Counted from the stretch's first letter, positions 27,032 through 38,609 are shown. The stretch is 64,000 nt of DNA from Vibrio mediterranei (GCF_900088415.1 NZ_FLLQ01000003.1:310001-374000), one strand, 5' to 3'. Numbers and translations: made by a program. Notes: a model not told the origin generated them from the sequence alone.

Positions 27032-28519
27032 ATGAGTAAAGAAATTTTAGCGGTAGTAGAAGCAGTTTCTAACGAGAAAGCTGTTCCTCGTGAGCGTATT
27101 TTTGAAGCGCTAGAAATTGCGCTAGCAACATCAACGAAAAAGAAACACGAAATCGAAATTGATGTACGCGTAGCTATCGACCGTAAAACGGGCGAATTCG
27201 AAACATTCCGTCGTTGGATGGCAGTAGAAGAAGTTGAGTTTCCAACAAAAGAGATCTCAATTGAAGCAGCTCAATTCGATGATGAATCTATTCAAGTTGG
27301 TGACTTCGTAGAAGAAGAAATCGATTCTGTAACGTTTGACCGCATTACGACTCAAACAGCTAAGCAAGTTATCGTGCAAAAAGTACGTGAAGCTGAGCGT
27401 GCACAAATCGTTGAGCAGTTCATTGATAACGAAGGCGATCTAGTGACAGGTGTGGTTAAGAAAGTTAACCGTGACACTATTATTCTAGATCTTGGTAACA
27501 ACGCTGAAGCGGTTATTTTGCGTGATGATCAATTACCTCGTGAAAACTTCCGTCCAGGCGACCGTGTACGTGGTCTTCTATACAAAGTTGCACCAGAAGC
27601 TCGCGGTTTCCAACTATTCATTACTCGTTCTAAGCCTGAAATGCTTGCAGAGCTATTCCGTGTTGAAGTGCCGGAAATTGCAGAAGAGCTAATTGAACTT
27701 AAGGGCGCAGCTCGCGATCCTGGTTCTCGCGCTAAGATCGCTGTGAAAACTAACGACCGTCGTATTGACCCTGTGGGTGCGTGTGTTGGTATGCGTGGCG
27801 CGCGTGTTCAAGCTGTTTCTGGTGAACTTGGCGGTGAGCGTATCGATATCGTGCTTTGGGACGATAACCCAGCACAGTTTGTTATCAATGCAATGGCTCC
27901 AGCGGATGTTGCTTCTATCATCGTTGATGAAGACGCGCACTCTATGGATATCGCTGTTGAAGCGGACAACCTAGCACAAGCTATCGGTCGTAGTGGTCAA
28001 AACGTACGTCTAGCGTCTCAACTAACGGGTTGGGAACTGAACGTAATGACGGTTGCAGACCTACAGAAGAAACACCAAGAAGAAGCTGTTGCTTCTATCG
28101 AAAACTTTATGAAGCACCTCGACATCGAGCAAGACTTTGCAGAAATGCTGGTTGAAGAAGGCTTCTCAACACTAGAAGAAGTGGCATACGTGCCAGTGAA
28201 TGAACTTCTAGAAATCGACGGCTTAAACGAAGAGCTTGTAGAAGAACTTCGTAGTCGTGCAAAAGATGCCCTAACTACACTTGCGCTTGCTCAAGAAGAG
28301 TCATTTGAAGGTGTTGAACCAGCAGAAGACCTACTAGCACTAGAAGGTCTTGAGCGTGAAATGGCATTTAAACTAGCTGCCAAAGGTGTAGCTACGCTTG
28401 AAGATCTTGCAGACCAAGGTGTAGACGAGTTAGAGGGTATTGAAGGGTTAACAGAAGAGCGCGCAGGTGAGCTAATCATGGCTGCACGTAACATCTGTTG
28501 GTTCGGCGACGAAGAATAA
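27032..28519 (+). CDS. nusA: Transcription termination/antitermination protein NusA
   Basis: Binds RNA polymerase and modulates pausing, termination and antitermination. The order in the 495-residue protein is: N-terminal polymerase-binding domain, S1 domain (~135-200), two KH domains ([20 protein letters not shown] and [14 protein letters not shown]), and two C-terminal acidic helix-hairpin repeats ([38 protein letters not shown]). Length matches the E. coli protein. Confidence 0.97.
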   Translation: MSKEILAVVEAVSNEKAVPRERIFEALEIALATSTKKKHEIEIDVRVAIDRKTGEFETFRRWMAVEEVEFPTKEISIEAAQFDDESIQVGDFVEEEIDSVTFDRITTQTAKQVIVQKVREAERAQIVEQFIDNEGDLVTGVVKKVNRDTIILDLGNNAEAVILRDDQLPRENFRPGDRVRGLLYKVAPEARGFQLFITRSKPEMLAELFRVEVPEIAEELIELKGAARDPGSRAKIAVKTNDRRIDPVGACVGMRGARVQAVSGELGGERIDIVLWDDNPAQFVINAMAPADVASIIVDEDAHSMDIAVEADNLAQAIGRSGQNVRLASQLTGWELNVMTVADLQKKHQEEAVASIENFMKHLDIEQDFAEMLVEEGFSTLEEVAYVPVNELLEIDGLNEELVEELRSRAKDALTTLALAQEESFEGVEPAEDLLALEGLEREMAFKLAAKGVATLEDLADQGVDELEGIEGLTEERAGELIMAARNICWFGDEE

Positions 28520-28541
28520 TAATCAGCAAGGAGGTAGTTGC

Positions 28542-31259
28542 ATGACAAAACTTACGGTTAAAGCACTTAGCGAAGAAATTGGTACGCCAGTGGATCGCCT
28601 AATTGAACAACTTGCTGATGCTGGTCTTAACAAATCAGAGAGCGATCAGGTGAACGATGAAGAGAAGCAAACGCTTCTTACTCACCTGAAAAAAGAACAT
28701 GGTGATACATCGGGCGATGCTGAGCCTACACGTCTTACACTACAACGTAAGACTCGTAGCACGTTATCTGTTTCTGCAGGTGGCGGTAAAAGCAAAGATG
28801 TACAGGTAGAAGTGCGTAAGAAGCGCACTTATGTAAAACGCAGTGCGATCGACGAGCAAGCAAAACGTGAAGCTGAGGAAGCAGCAAATCGTGAGGCGGA
28901 AGAGCGTGCACAACGTGAAGCCGAAGAGCTAGCCAAACGTGAAGCTGCAGAAAAAGCACAGCGCGAAGCTGAAGAGAAAGCAAAGCGAGAAGCCGAAGAG
29001 AAACGTTTAGCTGAGGAAAAAGCAAAACGTGAAGCGGATGATAAACGCAACGCAGAATCAACAGCAGAAAAGCGCGACGAAGCGGAAAAGGCTAAGAAAC
29101 AAATGAACGCAAAGAATGCTGAAGCGAAGAAAGAAGCGGACGAGCTGAAGCGCCGTCAAGAAGAAGAGGCGCAGCGCAAGGCAGAAGCTGAAGCGGCTCG
29201 TCTAGCAGAAGAAGCTCGTAAACTGGCTGAAGAAAATGCAGCTCGTTGGTCTGAGGAAGAGAAGAAGTCAAAAGACAGCGAAAAAGCTGACTATCACACA
29301 ACGACTTCAACTTACGCTCGTGAAGCGGAAGACGCTCAAGACCGCAGCGAAGAGAAAGCACCTCGTCGTCGTAAGAAGAAATCTGCACAAGAGCGTGATG
29401 ATTCACGTGGCGGTCGCGGTGGTCGTAACCAACGTGGCAAGAAAGGTAAGTTGGCTAAACCAACTTCTATGCAGCACGGCTTCGATAAGACCGCGACCGT
29501 TGCTAAGCAAGACGTTGTAATTGGTGAGACGATCGTGGTTTCTGAGCTAGCTCAGAAGATGTCAGTTAAAGGCACTGAAGTCATCAAAGTAATGATGAAA
29601 ATGGGTGCAATGGCGACAATCAACCAAGTGATTGACCAAGAGACAGCTCAACTTGTTGCTGAAGAAATGGGTCACAAAGTTGTTCTTCGCAAAGAGAACG
29701 AACTGGAAGAAGCAGTACTGTCTGATCGTGATGCAACGTCTGAAGCCGTATCTCGTGCTCCAGTTGTTACTATCATGGGTCACGTTGACCACGGTAAGAC
29801 TTCAACACTTGACTACATTCGTCGTACACACGTTGCTTCTGGCGAAGCGGGTGGTATTACACAGCACATCGGTGCATACCACGTTGAAACTGAAAACGGT
29901 ATGATCACCTTCCTTGATACTCCAGGACACGCGGCGTTTACTGCTATGCGTGCTCGTGGTGCCCAAGCGACGGATATCGTGGTTCTTGTAGTTGCTGCGG
30001 ACGATGGCGTAATGCCACAAACGGTTGAAGCTATCCAGCACGCGAAAGCGGCAGGTGTACCTCTAATCGTTGCTGTAAACAAGATCGATAAAGAAGACGC
30101 GAACCCAGATAACGTTAAGAACGAGCTGGCACAGTACGATGTTATTCCTGAAGAGTGGGGCGGTGAGAACATGTTCGTTCACATCTCTGCGAAACAAGGT
30201 ACTAACATTGACGGCCTTCTAGAAGCTATCCTGCTTCAATCTGAAGTACTAGAGCTAACAGCCGTTGCTGACGGTATGGCATCGGGCGTGGTTGTTGAAT
30301 CATTCCTAGATAAAGGCCGTGGTCCAGTTGCTACTGTACTTGTTCAATCAGGTACTCTACGCAAGGGCGATATCGTACTATGTGGTCAAGAATACGGCCG
30401 TGTACGTGCAATGCGTGATGAACTAGGTAAAGAAGTAACAGAAGCTGGTCCTTCTATCCCTGTAGAAATCTTGGGTCTGTCTGGTGTGCCATCATCAGGT
30501 GACGAAGCGACTGTAGTACGTGATGAGCGTAAAGCTCGTGAAGTAGCAAACTACCGTCAAGGTAAATTCCGTGACGTGAAACTTGCGCGTCAGCAAAAAG
30601 CGAAACTAGAAAACATGTTCTCTAACATGACAGCTGGTGACGTTGCTGAGCTTAACGTAGTACTGAAAGCAGACGTACAAGGTTCTGTAGAAGCAATCGC
30701 AGACTCGCTACTGAAACTGTCTACTGACGAAGTTAAAGTAAACATCGTAGGTTCTGGTGTTGGTGGTATTACAGAAACTGATGCAGTACTTGCAGCAGCA
30801 TCTAACGCTATCATCCTAGGCTTTAACGTACGTGCTGATGCATCTGCTCGCCGTGCTGTTGAGACTGAAAACCTAGACCTTCGCTACTACTCAATCATCT
30901 ACCAATTGATTGACGAAGTGAAACAAGCAATGGGCGGTATGCTTGCTCCTGAATTCAAGCAAGAAATCATCGGTCTTGCTGAAGTACGTGACGTATTTAA
31001 GTCTCCAAAACTTGGCGCTATCGCAGGTTGTATGGTCACTGAAGGTACTATCAAGCGTAACAACCCAATCCGCGTACTGCGTGATAACGTTGTAATCTAC
31101 GAAGGTGAGCTAGAATCTCTACGCCGCTTCAAAGATGACGTTCAAGAAGTTAAGAACGGTTACGAATGTGGTATCGGCGTTAAGAACTACAACGATGTTC
31201 GCGTTGGCGACCAAATCGAAGTATTCGAAATCGTTGAAATCAAACGTACTCTAGACTAA
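28542..31259 (+). CDS. infB: Translation initiation factor IF-2
   Basis: The GTPase that brings fMet-tRNA to the 30S subunit and joins the subunits. The 905-residue protein has an IF2N domain at the start. It then has a very long charged region (~105-290) made of [13 protein letters not shown] repeats predicted to be helical. A basic [17 protein letters not shown] stretch follows, then a second IF2N domain, the G domain ([19 protein letters not shown]) and the C-terminal tRNA-binding domains. AAGGAGG precedes the ATG. Confidence 0.98.
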   Translation: MTKLTVKALSEEIGTPVDRLIEQLADAGLNKSESDQVNDEEKQTLLTHLKKEHGDTSGDAEPTRLTLQRKTRSTLSVSAGGGKSKDVQVEVRKKRTYVKRSAIDEQAKREAEEAANREAEERAQREAEELAKREAAEKAQREAEEKAKREAEEKRLAEEKAKREADDKRNAESTAEKRDEAEKAKKQMNAKNAEAKKEADELKRRQEEEAQRKAEAEAARLAEEARKLAEENAARWSEEEKKSKDSEKADYHTTTSTYAREAEDAQDRSEEKAPRRRKKKSAQERDDSRGGRGGRNQRGKKGKLAKPTSMQHGFDKTATVAKQDVVIGETIVVSELAQKMSVKGTEVIKVMMKMGAMATINQVIDQETAQLVAEEMGHKVVLRKENELEEAVLSDRDATSEAVSRAPVVTIMGHVDHGKTSTLDYIRRTHVASGEAGGITQHIGAYHVETENGMITFLDTPGHAAFTAMRARGAQATDIVVLVVAADDGVMPQTVEAIQHAKAAGVPLIVAVNKIDKEDANPDNVKNELAQYDVIPEEWGGENMFVHISAKQGTNIDGLLEAILLQSEVLELTAVADGMASGVVVESFLDKGRGPVATVLVQSGTLRKGDIVLCGQEYGRVRAMRDELGKEVTEAGPSIPVEILGLSGVPSSGDEATVVRDERKAREVANYRQGKFRDVKLARQQKAKLENMFSNMTAGDVAELNVVLKADVQGSVEAIADSLLKLSTDEVKVNIVGSGVGGITETDAVLAAASNAIILGFNVRADASARRAVETENLDLRYYSIIYQLIDEVKQAMGGMLAPEFKQEIIGLAEVRDVFKSPKLGAIAGCMVTEGTIKRNNPIRVLRDNVVIYEGELESLRRFKDDVQEVKNGYECGIGVKNYNDVRVGDQIEVFEIVEIKRTLD

Positions 31260-31367
31260 TTGACAAAATCGTTACTCAGTTTTTAACTTGAGTATTGATG
31301 GTTGTTGAATACGCCATGGGGGGCTGGTTAATACCATCCCCCCATTCTTTCTATAGTGAGAAAAGAA

Positions 31368-31784
31368 ATGTCAAAAGAATTTAGCCGCACACAACGTGTT
31401 GCGCAGCAACTACAAAAAGAGCTTGCTCTTATTCTTCAACGCGAAGTTCGTGACTCTCGCCTAGGTATGGTGACGATTTCAGACGTAGAAGTCTCTCGTG
31501 ACCTCGCATACGCGAAAGTATTCGTTACTTTCCTATGTGTTGGTGAACAGACTCCAGAATCGAGCCTAGCAGCCCTTCGTGAACACGAAGCTCACATTCG
31601 CATGATGCTAGGTAAGCGCATTCGCCTACGCCTAACACCGGAAGTACGCTTCCACTATGACAACACGCTTGTCGAAGGTATGCGTATGTCTAACCTAGTG
31701 AGTGAAGTGGTTAACGAAGATAAGCGTAAGCAAGACGAAGCAGGTCGCAGCGAAGAAAACGGTGCAGAGGGAGAAGAGCAGTAA
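31368..31784 (+). CDS. rbfA: Ribosome-binding factor A
   Basis: A KH-fold protein of 30S maturation and cold adaptation. The 138-residue product starts [19 protein letters not shown] and contains the family core [22 protein letters not shown]. The ATG at 31368 is chosen; a GTG four codons upstream is in frame. The stop TAA overlaps the truB ATG by one base, so the two are translationally coupled. Confidence 0.96.
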   Translation: MSKEFSRTQRVAQQLQKELALILQREVRDSRLGMVTISDVEVSRDLAYAKVFVTFLCVGEQTPESSLAALREHEAHIRMMLGKRIRLRLTPEVRFHYDNTLVEGMRMSNLVSEVVNEDKRKQDEAGRSEENGAEGEEQ

Positions 31785-32737
31785 TGGCTAGACGTCGCAA
31801 GGGACGTCCAGTCAACGGCGTTATCCTTCTAGATAAACCTACCGGAATCTCATCGAATGATGCTCTACAAAAAGTAAAGCGCATCTACTTCGCTGAGAAA
31901 GCAGGGCACACTGGTGCACTTGACCCATTAGCAACTGGCATGTTGCCAATTTGCTTGGGCGAAGCAACTAAGTTTTCTCAATTCTTGTTAGATTCAGACA
32001 AGCGCTACCGTGTTATCGCTAAACTTGGTGAGCGTACCAATACCTCTGACTCTGATGGTGAAGTGGTAGAAACTCGCGATATCAATGTAACACCTGAGCT
32101 TCTTGATGAGTGCATAGACAAGTTCCGTGGTGAATCTGATCAAGTGCCGTCAATGTTCTCTGCACTGAAATACCAAGGTAAGCCACTATATGAGTACGCT
32201 CGTCAAGGTATCGAAGTTCCTCGTGAAGCGCGCAAAATTACCGTGTATGAAATTGTCCTACATCGCTTTGAAGGTGATGAAGTAGAGATGGAAGTACATT
32301 GCTCGAAAGGCACTTACATCCGCACTATCGTCGATGACCTCGGTGAAATGTTAGGCTGTGGTGCGCACGTAACTATGCTACGTCGTACTGCTGTTGCTAA
32401 GTATCCTTATGAGAACATGGTGACCCTAGAGCAACTTAACGAGTTATTTGAGCAGGCAAAGCGTGAAGAGCGTCAGCCGCGCGAGTTGCTTGATCCACTG
32501 CTAATGCCAATGGACAGCGCAGTACAAGATCTTCAAGAAGTGAATGTATCACCTGAGCTTGGTGACTTGCTTCAGCATGGTCAGCCAGTGCAGGTTTCAG
32601 GCTTACCAGTCGATGCACCAGTACGCATGACCATGGGTGAAGAGCGTTTATTCATCGGCGTTGGCGCTATGAATGACGATGCTAAGCTTGCACCTAAGCG
32701 ACTCGTTGTTTTCCGTGAGGAAGAAAGTGCTCAATAG
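31784..32737 (+). CDS. truB: tRNA pseudouridine-55 synthase
   Basis: Forms pseudouridine 55 in the T loop of tRNAs. The 317-residue enzyme has the catalytic motif [15 protein letters not shown] (Asp nucleophile), the YRV and KGTYIRT segments and a C-terminal PUA-like domain. It is coupled to rbfA by a one-base overlap. Confidence 0.97.
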   Translation: MARRRKGRPVNGVILLDKPTGISSNDALQKVKRIYFAEKAGHTGALDPLATGMLPICLGEATKFSQFLLDSDKRYRVIAKLGERTNTSDSDGEVVETRDINVTPELLDECIDKFRGESDQVPSMFSALKYQGKPLYEYARQGIEVPREARKITVYEIVLHRFEGDEVEMEVHCSKGTYIRTIVDDLGEMLGCGAHVTMLRRTAVAKYPYENMVTLEQLNELFEQAKREERQPRELLDPLLMPMDSAVQDLQEVNVSPELGDLLQHGQPVQVSGLPVDAPVRMTMGEERLFIGVGAMNDDAKLAPKRLVVFREEESAQ

Positions 32738-32752
32738 AGCCACGAATACTCC

Positions 32753-32781
32753 TTGCTCTAGCTAGAATTATTCCCTATAAT
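32753..32781 (+). promoter_or_regulatory. rpsO promoter
   Basis: TTGCTC (32753-32758), 17 bases, TATAAT (32776-32781); a near-consensus sigma-70 promoter 75 bases before rpsO. Confidence 0.75.
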
Positions 32782-32855
32782 TCGCGCTTCGCGTAGCGGC
32801 TGAATCAGAGATTGGCTGCTACAACTTTTAAACTTACTCTTATTAGGAGAGAATT

Positions 32856-33125
32856 ATGTCTCTGAATGCAGAAACTAAAGCAGCAATCGTTGCAGAATAC
32901 GCACAAGGTGAAGGCGACACTGGTTCACCAGAAGTTCAAGTAGCTCTACTTACAGCTTCTATCAACCACCTACAAGGTCACTTCAAAGCACACAAAGGCG
33001 ATCACCACAGCCGTCGTGGTCTTCTACGTATGGTTTCTCGTCGTCGTAAGCTTCTAGATTACCTAAAAGGTAAAAACCTAGCTCGCTACCAAGACCTAAT
33101 CAAACGTCTAGGCCTACGTCGCTAA
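32856..33125 (+). CDS. rpsO: 30S ribosomal protein S15
   Basis: An 89-residue primary 16S rRNA-binding protein with the family core [17 protein letters not shown] and [18 protein letters not shown]. Preceded by TAGGAGAG. The rpsO-pnp pair with its intervening terminator and leader matches other enteric-type genomes; S15 is known to autoregulate its mRNA in E. coli. Confidence 0.97.
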   Translation: MSLNAETKAAIVAEYAQGEGDTGSPEVQVALLTASINHLQGHFKAHKGDHHSRRGLLRMVSRRRKLLDYLKGKNLARYQDLIKRLGLRR

Positions 33126-33150
33126 TCAGCGTCTGCATAGAAAGTTTGTT

Positions 33151-33177
33151 AAAAGGGGCTATATGCCCCTTTTTTGT
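33151..33177 (+). terminator. Terminator after rpsO
   Basis: AAAAGGGGC / GCCCCTTTTTT stem-loop with T-run. Confidence 0.85.
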
Positions 33178-33315
33178 TAGCTAAATTTCTTAGTTAATAG
33201 CAAAACTTCCACTAAGTAGTTTATACTACGTCCCGTCTAAACTGAGTTGTGAAGAGCAAGCACGTTTAGTCACAATTTGTTCGGTACATTACAGTCCATT
33301 TAGTCGACCTCAGGG

Positions 33316-33375
33316 TCGCGACTATTCCAAGCACACTTACTTTTTTCAAGTGAAGTTTGTTTGAACTAGTCGCGA
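33316..33375 (+). promoter_or_regulatory. Long hairpin in the pnp leader (putative RNase III site)
   Basis: TCGCGACTA (33316-33324) pairs perfectly with TAGTCGCGA (33367-33375). The arm continues imperfectly and closes with CACTT/AAGTG (33334-33338 / 33348-33352). In E. coli, RNase III cuts such a leader hairpin and PNPase then represses its own synthesis. The gene-free stretch 33126-33436 otherwise contains the rpsO terminator and a possible TATACT -10 at 33222-33227. Confidence 0.65.
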
Positions 33376-33436
33376 TTTGTAATGCATTGAGCGCACAATC
33401 AATTATCTGGAATGATTCCAGAAAAAAGGAAATACA

Positions 33437-35578
33437 ATGTTCGAAAAACCAGTTGTTAAGTCGTTCCAATACGGCAACCACACTGTGACGCTAGAAACTG
33501 GCGTTATCGCACGTCAAGCTACTGCAGCTGTAATGGTAACAATGGACGATACGTCAGTATTCGTTTCTGTTGTTGGTAAGAAAGAAGCAGTAGAAGGTCA
33601 AGACTTCTTCCCACTAACAGTAAACTACCAAGAGCGTACTTACGCTGCAGGTAAAATCCCTGGTGGTTTCTTCAAGCGTGAAGGTCGTCCTTCTGAAGGC
33701 GAAACACTGACTGCACGTCTAATCGACCGTCCAATTCGTCCACTATTCCCAGACGCATTCAAAAACGAAGTTCAGGTTATCGCGACAGTAATGTCTGTAA
33801 ACCCGAACGTTCAACCAGATATGGTAACAATGATCGGTACTTCAGCTGCTCTTGCTATCTCTGGTATCCCGTTCAACGGTCCTATCGGTGCAGCACGTGT
33901 TGGTCACATTGATGGTCAACTAGTACTAAACCCAAGCAACACTGAGCTAGAAAACTCTAAACTAGACCTAGTTGTTGCGGGTACTGAAGGCGCTGTTCTT
34001 ATGGTTGAGTCTGAAGCAGACAACCTAACAGAAGAAGAGATGCTATCAGCAGTGGTTTACGGCCACGATCAACAGCAAGTTGTTATCAAAGCAATCAACG
34101 AGTTTGCAGCAGAAGTTGCTACTCCAGCTTGGGACTGGGTTGCTCCAGAAGAGAACACAACTCTTAACAACCGCATCGCTGAACTAGCAGAAGCTAAACT
34201 TGTTGAAGCGTACCAAATCACTGAAAAGATGGCTCGTTACGACCGCATTCACGCGATTGCAGCAGAAGTTAACGATGTTCTTCTTGCTGAAGATCCAGAA
34301 GCGAACACTAAAGAAATCCACACTATCTTCCACGATCTAGAGAAGACAGTTGTTCGTCGTAGCATTATCGCGGGTAACCCACGTATCGATGGTCGTGAAA
34401 AAGATATGGTTCGTGCGCTAGACGTACGCACTGGTGTTCTTCCACGTACTCACGGTTCTTCACTGTTCACTCGTGGTGAAACTCAGGCAATCGTAACTGC
34501 GACTCTTGGTACGCAGCGTGATGCTCAAATCATCGACGAGCTAACAGGTGAGCGCAAAGATCACTTCCTACTACACTACAACTTCCCTCCATACTGTGTA
34601 GGCGAAACGGGTTTCGTAGGTTCTCCTAAGCGTCGTGAAATCGGTCACGGTAAACTGGCTAAGCGCGGTATCGCAGCAGTAATGCCTTCTGTTGAAGAAT
34701 TCCCATACACAGTACGTGTTGTATCGGAAATCACTGAATCTAACGGTTCATCTTCAATGGCTTCTGTATGTGGTACGTCTCTAGCGCTTATGGATGCTGG
34801 TGTTCCAATCAAGTCTTCTGTTGCGGGTATCGCAATGGGTCTTGTTAAAGAAGGCGACGATTTCGTTGTTCTTTCTGACATCCTTGGTGACGAAGACCAC
34901 CTAGGTGACATGGACTTTAAAGTAGCAGGTACTAACACTGGTATCACTGCACTTCAGATGGACATCAAGATCGAAGGTATCACTAAAGAGATCATGCAAA
35001 TTGCTCTTAACCAAGCGCAAGGTGCACGTAAGCACATCCTTTCTGTAATGGATGAAGCTATCTCTGGTGCTCGTGAAGACATCTCTGAGTTCGCTCCACG
35101 TATCCACACAATGAAGATCAGCGCAGACAAGATCAAAGACGTTATCGGTAAAGGTGGCGCGGTTATCCGTCAGCTAACTGAAGAGACCGGTACAACGATT
35201 GAGATCGAAGACGACGGTACTATCAAGATCGCTGCGACTGACGGTGACCAAGCGAAAGATGCGATCGCTCGTATCGAAGCTATCACTGCAGAAGTTGAAG
35301 TGGGTAAGATCTACACGGGTAAAGTTGCTCGTCTAGCCGACTTCGGTGCATTCGTAACGGTTCTTCCAGGCAAAGATGGTCTAGTACACATCTCTCAAAT
35401 CGCTCATGAGCGTGTTGAGAAAGTGACTGACTACCTGAAAGAAGGTCAAGAAGTTCAAGTTAAAGTGCTTGAAATTGACCGCCAAGGTCGTGTACGTCTA
35501 AGCATGAAAGAAGCAATGGAAAAGCCTGAAGCGAAAGCTCCAGCAGCGGATGAAAATTCAGCGTCTGACGCAGAATAA
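33437..35578 (+). CDS. pnp: Polynucleotide phosphorylase
   Basis: A 3'-5' phosphorolytic exoribonuclease, trimeric, part of the RNA degradosome. The 713-residue protein has two RNase PH domains (the second with [18 protein letters not shown]), a KH domain ([14 protein letters not shown]) and an S1 domain ([18 protein letters not shown]). The tail is short and acidic. The ATG follows AAAAGGAA. Confidence 0.98.
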   Translation: MFEKPVVKSFQYGNHTVTLETGVIARQATAAVMVTMDDTSVFVSVVGKKEAVEGQDFFPLTVNYQERTYAAGKIPGGFFKREGRPSEGETLTARLIDRPIRPLFPDAFKNEVQVIATVMSVNPNVQPDMVTMIGTSAALAISGIPFNGPIGAARVGHIDGQLVLNPSNTELENSKLDLVVAGTEGAVLMVESEADNLTEEEMLSAVVYGHDQQQVVIKAINEFAAEVATPAWDWVAPEENTTLNNRIAELAEAKLVEAYQITEKMARYDRIHAIAAEVNDVLLAEDPEANTKEIHTIFHDLEKTVVRRSIIAGNPRIDGREKDMVRALDVRTGVLPRTHGSSLFTRGETQAIVTATLGTQRDAQIIDELTGERKDHFLLHYNFPPYCVGETGFVGSPKRREIGHGKLAKRGIAAVMPSVEEFPYTVRVVSEITESNGSSSMASVCGTSLALMDAGVPIKSSVAGIAMGLVKEGDDFVVLSDILGDEDHLGDMDFKVAGTNTGITALQMDIKIEGITKEIMQIALNQAQGARKHILSVMDEAISGAREDISEFAPRIHTMKISADKIKDVIGKGGAVIRQLTEETGTTIEIEDDGTIKIAATDGDQAKDAIARIEAITAEVEVGKIYTGKVARLADFGAFVTVLPGKDGLVHISQIAHERVEKVTDYLKEGQEVQVKVLEIDRQGRVRLSMKEAMEKPEAKAPAADENSASDAE

Positions 35579-35619
35579 TTCGCTTTTCTAGACCATTACG
35601 TTAAAAAGCGTGCTATAAA

Positions 35620-35644
35620 GAGGGGGCAATAGCCCCCTTTTTTA
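35620..35644 (+). terminator. Terminator after pnp
   Basis: GAGGGGG-CAAT-AGCCCCC followed by T7. Confidence 0.88.
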
Positions 35645-35754
35645 ATGCGCGAAGGATAATTCCCGCTACTACGCATTACGCTGTGCAACTATAACGATAC
35701 TTTAAATGTTGCCAATAATAGCGACGCCATAGTGGGTACAAGGAGAATGATATA

Positions 35755-36690
35755 GTGAAGTTGTTTCGAATCTTAGGATTAAGCTTAGTGGTGGCAGTGA
35801 CTGGTTGTGCTACCAACTCGTCAACACAAGGTGAACAATGGTTGAACCCACCAATGGCTGTGCCATTACAGGCAAATGTTCAATACGAAGTTCAAGTCGC
35901 CCGATTGACACAGCTTCTGCTGCGCAGTGACCTTGAGAATGACGTCAGAGCAAAAATGCACTTCGAGCGAGGCTCCTATTACAACAGCCTCGGATTACGT
36001 GACTTAGCTCAGTTAGACTTCAATCAGTCATTACAACTTAACCCTGCGCAACCTGTCGTTTTTAACCAAGTGGGGCAGTACTTCACCCAAATTGGCGATT
36101 TTGACTCTGCGTATGAAGCCTTCGATTCGAGTTTAGAGCTTGACCCTTCAAACTCTTATGCATTAAGAAACCGTTCTATTGCGCTTTACTATGGTGATCG
36201 TATCCCATTAGCGATTGAGGGCATGACGCGTTATTACCAAGAGAACCCTGCTGATCCGTATCGTGCCCTTTGGCTCTACATCATTTCTCGTGAGGCTGGT
36301 CCACTGGATGCCGCTATTGCACTAGAGAAGCGCTACCAAGCACGTAATAATGATTGGGGCTGGATCTTGGTTGCGTTGATGTTAGATAAAGTCTCTGAAG
36401 AACAGGCGTTTAAAGCGATTCTCTCTAGCAGCCGAGACAATAACGTGCTAGCGGAAAGACTCACTGAAGTCTACTTCTACTTGGCAAAACGTCATCAAAT
36501 CGATGGCAATTATCCAGCAGCAGTCTCTCTATATAAGCTGGCCATCGCCCAGAATGTCTACGATTATGCCGAGCATAAGTACGCATTTCTTGAGTTAACT
36601 AAAATCTTTGAAATTGTGAGAGCACAACAAGCAGAGCAGGCGAAGCAAGAAGCTAAGCAAGCAGCAGAGAGCACCACCGACTCACAGTAA
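35755..36690 (+). CDS. nlpI: Lipoprotein NlpI with TPR repeats
   Basis: NlpI is an outer-membrane-anchored TPR lipoprotein that, in E. coli, controls the endopeptidase MepS through Prc and scaffolds peptidoglycan hydrolases. The 311-residue product has a signal peptide with lipobox VTGC, then several TPR units (RAKMHFERGSYYNSLGLRDL and following). It ends in an Ala/Glu/Gln-rich tail. The GTG at 35755 has AGGAG 9 bases upstream. The pnp-nlpI order is that of E. coli. Confidence 0.93.
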   Translation: MKLFRILGLSLVVAVTGCATNSSTQGEQWLNPPMAVPLQANVQYEVQVARLTQLLLRSDLENDVRAKMHFERGSYYNSLGLRDLAQLDFNQSLQLNPAQPVVFNQVGQYFTQIGDFDSAYEAFDSSLELDPSNSYALRNRSIALYYGDRIPLAIEGMTRYYQENPADPYRALWLYIISREAGPLDAAIALEKRYQARNNDWGWILVALMLDKVSEEQAFKAILSSSRDNNVLAERLTEVYFYLAKRHQIDGNYPAAVSLYKLAIAQNVYDYAEHKYAFLELTKIFEIVRAQQAEQAKQEAKQAAESTTDSQ

Positions 36691-36716
36691 TGTGAACTTT
36701 TCACAATCATCGCTAC

Positions 36717-36748
36717 AAAAACACCAGCCTAGCGCTGGTGTTTTTTTA
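36717..36748 (+). terminator. Terminator after nlpI
   Basis: ACACCAGC / GCTGGTGT stem followed by T7. Confidence 0.85.
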
Positions 36749-36752
36749 TCCG

Positions 36753-36795
36753 TTGACTCTAGTTCTAATTTAGCTAAACTAGTTAGCCATGCTAA
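36753..36795 (+). promoter_or_regulatory. Promoter and operator-like repeats before the marR-type gene
   Basis: TTGACT (36753-36758), 16 bases, TAAACT (36775-36780). Overlapping the -10 are TTAGCTAA (36770-36777), GCTAA-N5-TTAGC (36773-36787) and TTAGC-CAT-GCTAA (36783-36795). The same TTAGCTAA recurs before the MATE gene. Confidence 0.6.
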
Positions 36796-36811
36796 TTAAT
36801 AGTTAATATGA

Positions 36812-37222
36812 ATGACTATAGAAACTAATTTAGAGAAGATGGAGCGGCTGACGTCGAAAGTATGGCGTAGCTACAGCAAAGAAGACCCACTAGGGCACCT
36901 GAGCTTCAATGAATACGATTATTTAAAAGCAATACAATCTTCAGCAGAGCCGATTCGATTAACCGATCTGGCAAAAGAACTAGAGGTGTCCAAACCCTCA
37001 GCAACCAATATGGTTAAAAGACTTGAGCGTAAAGGTTTGGTGAAGCGATTATCGTGTACCGAAGACGCGCGTTCAAAGCGAGTGACCTTGACGGAGAAAT
37101 CACGATTACCGCTAATGTCGGAAGCTGAGATATACAGTGTGGTAGCGGATAAACTGCGGGCACATTTAGACGAGCAGGAGTTCGCCTTGCTTGACACGTT
37201 ATTGACCAAAGCACTGAGATAA
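36812..37222 (+). CDS. MarR-family transcriptional regulator
   Basis: A 136-residue winged-helix protein. The recognition region is LTDLAKELEVSKPSATNMVKRLERKGLVKRL, and the wing is SCTEDARSKRVTLTEK with the conserved D-x-R. Such proteins usually repress a neighbouring efflux gene and release DNA on ligand binding. The MATE pump gene follows after 46 bases; repeats in both upstream regions fit autoregulation. The ligand is unknown. Confidence 0.88.
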   Translation: MTIETNLEKMERLTSKVWRSYSKEDPLGHLSFNEYDYLKAIQSSAEPIRLTDLAKELEVSKPSATNMVKRLERKGLVKRLSCTEDARSKRVTLTEKSRLPLMSEAEIYSVVADKLRAHLDEQEFALLDTLLTKALR

Positions 37223-37234
37223 AAATTTAAGGAT

Positions 37235-37258
37235 TTAGTTAGCTAAGATAACTAACTA
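37235..37258 (+). promoter_or_regulatory. Operator-like inverted repeat before the MATE gene
   Basis: TTAGTTA (37235-37241) and TAACTAA (37249-37255) are perfect inverted arms around TTAGCTAA (37239-37246), the same octamer as at 36770-36777. Confidence 0.6.
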
Positions 37259-37268
37259 TTTGGATGAT

Positions 37269-38609
37269 ATGACTGAGAAATCAATCTATAAACAATTCTG
37301 GCGCTATGCCATTCCGACCGTTGCGGCTATGTTGGTTAATGGTCTTTACCAAGTGGTCGATGGCATCTTTATTGGACAGTATATGGGAGGGGATGGCCTA
37401 GCCGGCATTAACCTCGCGTGGCCAATTATCGGTACGATTCTTGGTCTAGGTATGATGGTCGGCGTGGGCACTGGTGCGCTGGCCTCGATTAAACAAGGCG
37501 AAGGTAAGCTGACAGATGCTAAGAATGCTCTGGCTACTGGATTAATTGCGCTTGTGGCCTTAAGTCCTGTTATCGCTGTGATTTTATGGCAATACTCAGA
37601 TGTATTTCTAAGCATTCAAGGTGCAGAAGGGCGAGTACATGACTTGGCTATGCAGTACTTGGACATCTTGATTATTGGTGGTGTGTTTACTCTGGGCTCG
37701 ATAGCAGTGCCATTTTTGCTACGTAATGATGATAGTCCTAACACCGCTACTATGTTGATGGTACTGGGGGCCATTATTAATATTGCCTTGGACTATTGGT
37801 TTATCGCGGTTCTTGATTGGGAGTTGCGTGGTGCCGCGTTAGCGACAGCGATTGCTCAAGCGGTAGTGACACTGCTAGGTTTTGCCTACTTCTTCTCAGG
37901 TCGAGCTAAGATGCGCTTATCGTTAGCCGATCTTAAGTTCCAATTTAGCATGCTGCCATCAATCATATCTATTGGTTTGGCGAGTTTCTTTATGTATGCC
38001 TATGGCTCGTTTATGGTCGCGCTACACAATGGATTGTTTGCTGATTATGGTTCGGTAACCTTAGTGGGAGCCTATGCAATATTGGGTTATATCGTCGCGT
38101 TTTACTATCTTGTGGCTGAGGGACTGGCGAATGCTATGCAGCCATTACTGAGCTATAACTATGGTGCGAGAAGACAAGATAATATGCGCAAGCTTTTTAA
38201 CATTGCGACTTTGAGTGCGGTATTAGGTGGTGCCATTTTTGTCACTGTGCTAAACCTGTTCCCATATCAAACGGTATCAATCTTTAACTCGAGTGAGCCA
38301 TTGCTGATTGAGCACACCGTAAACGGGATTCGTCTCCACTTATTCTCAATGTTCTTAGATGGCTTTATCGTGGTGGCTGCTGCGTACTATCAAGCGATCA
38401 GTCATAGTCGCAAAGCGTTGTTCGTGACGCTGGGTAATATGTTGGTTCAGTTGCCATTCTTGTACATTATGCCCAAGCTATGGGGAGTGGATGGTATTTG
38501 GGTAGCATACCCACTTTCCAACATCGCGATCAGCTTGGTAGTCGGTGTTATGATATGGCGTGACATTAGTAAGCTTGATAGAACGGCTTTACAGCCGATC
38601 ACGGCATAA
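37269..38609 (+). CDS. MATE-family multidrug efflux transporter
   Basis: A 446-residue inner-membrane antiporter with twelve hydrophobic segments and the MATE pattern in the first half (PTVAAMLVNGLYQVVDGIFIG). The start at the ATG 37269 lies downstream of a weak TTGGAT; an in-frame TTG at 37260 is possible. Co-transcribed with the MarR-type regulator, which probably controls it. Substrates cannot be told from sequence. A bidirectional terminator follows. Confidence 0.9.
   Translation: MTEKSIYKQFWRYAIPTVAAMLVNGLYQVVDGIFIGQYMGGDGLAGINLAWPIIGTILGLGMMVGVGTGALASIKQGEGKLTDAKNALATGLIALVALSPVIAVILWQYSDVFLSIQGAEGRVHDLAMQYLDILIIGGVFTLGSIAVPFLLRNDDSPNTATMLMVLGAIINIALDYWFIAVLDWELRGAALATAIAQAVVTLLGFAYFFSGRAKMRLSLADLKFQFSMLPSIISIGLASFFMYAYGSFMVALHNGLFADYGSVTLVGAYAILGYIVAFYYLVAEGLANAMQPLLSYNYGARRQDNMRKLFNIATLSAVLGGAIFVTVLNLFPYQTVSIFNSSEPLLIEHTVNGIRLHLFSMFLDGFIVVAAAYYQAISHSRKALFVTLGNMLVQLPFLYIMPKLWGVDGIWVAYPLSNIAISLVVGVMIWRDISKLDRTALQPITA

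Noticed and set aside
28735..29406. Several frames on both strands across the charged part of infB
   Set aside because: They are repeats read out of frame; the IF-2 frame is certain.
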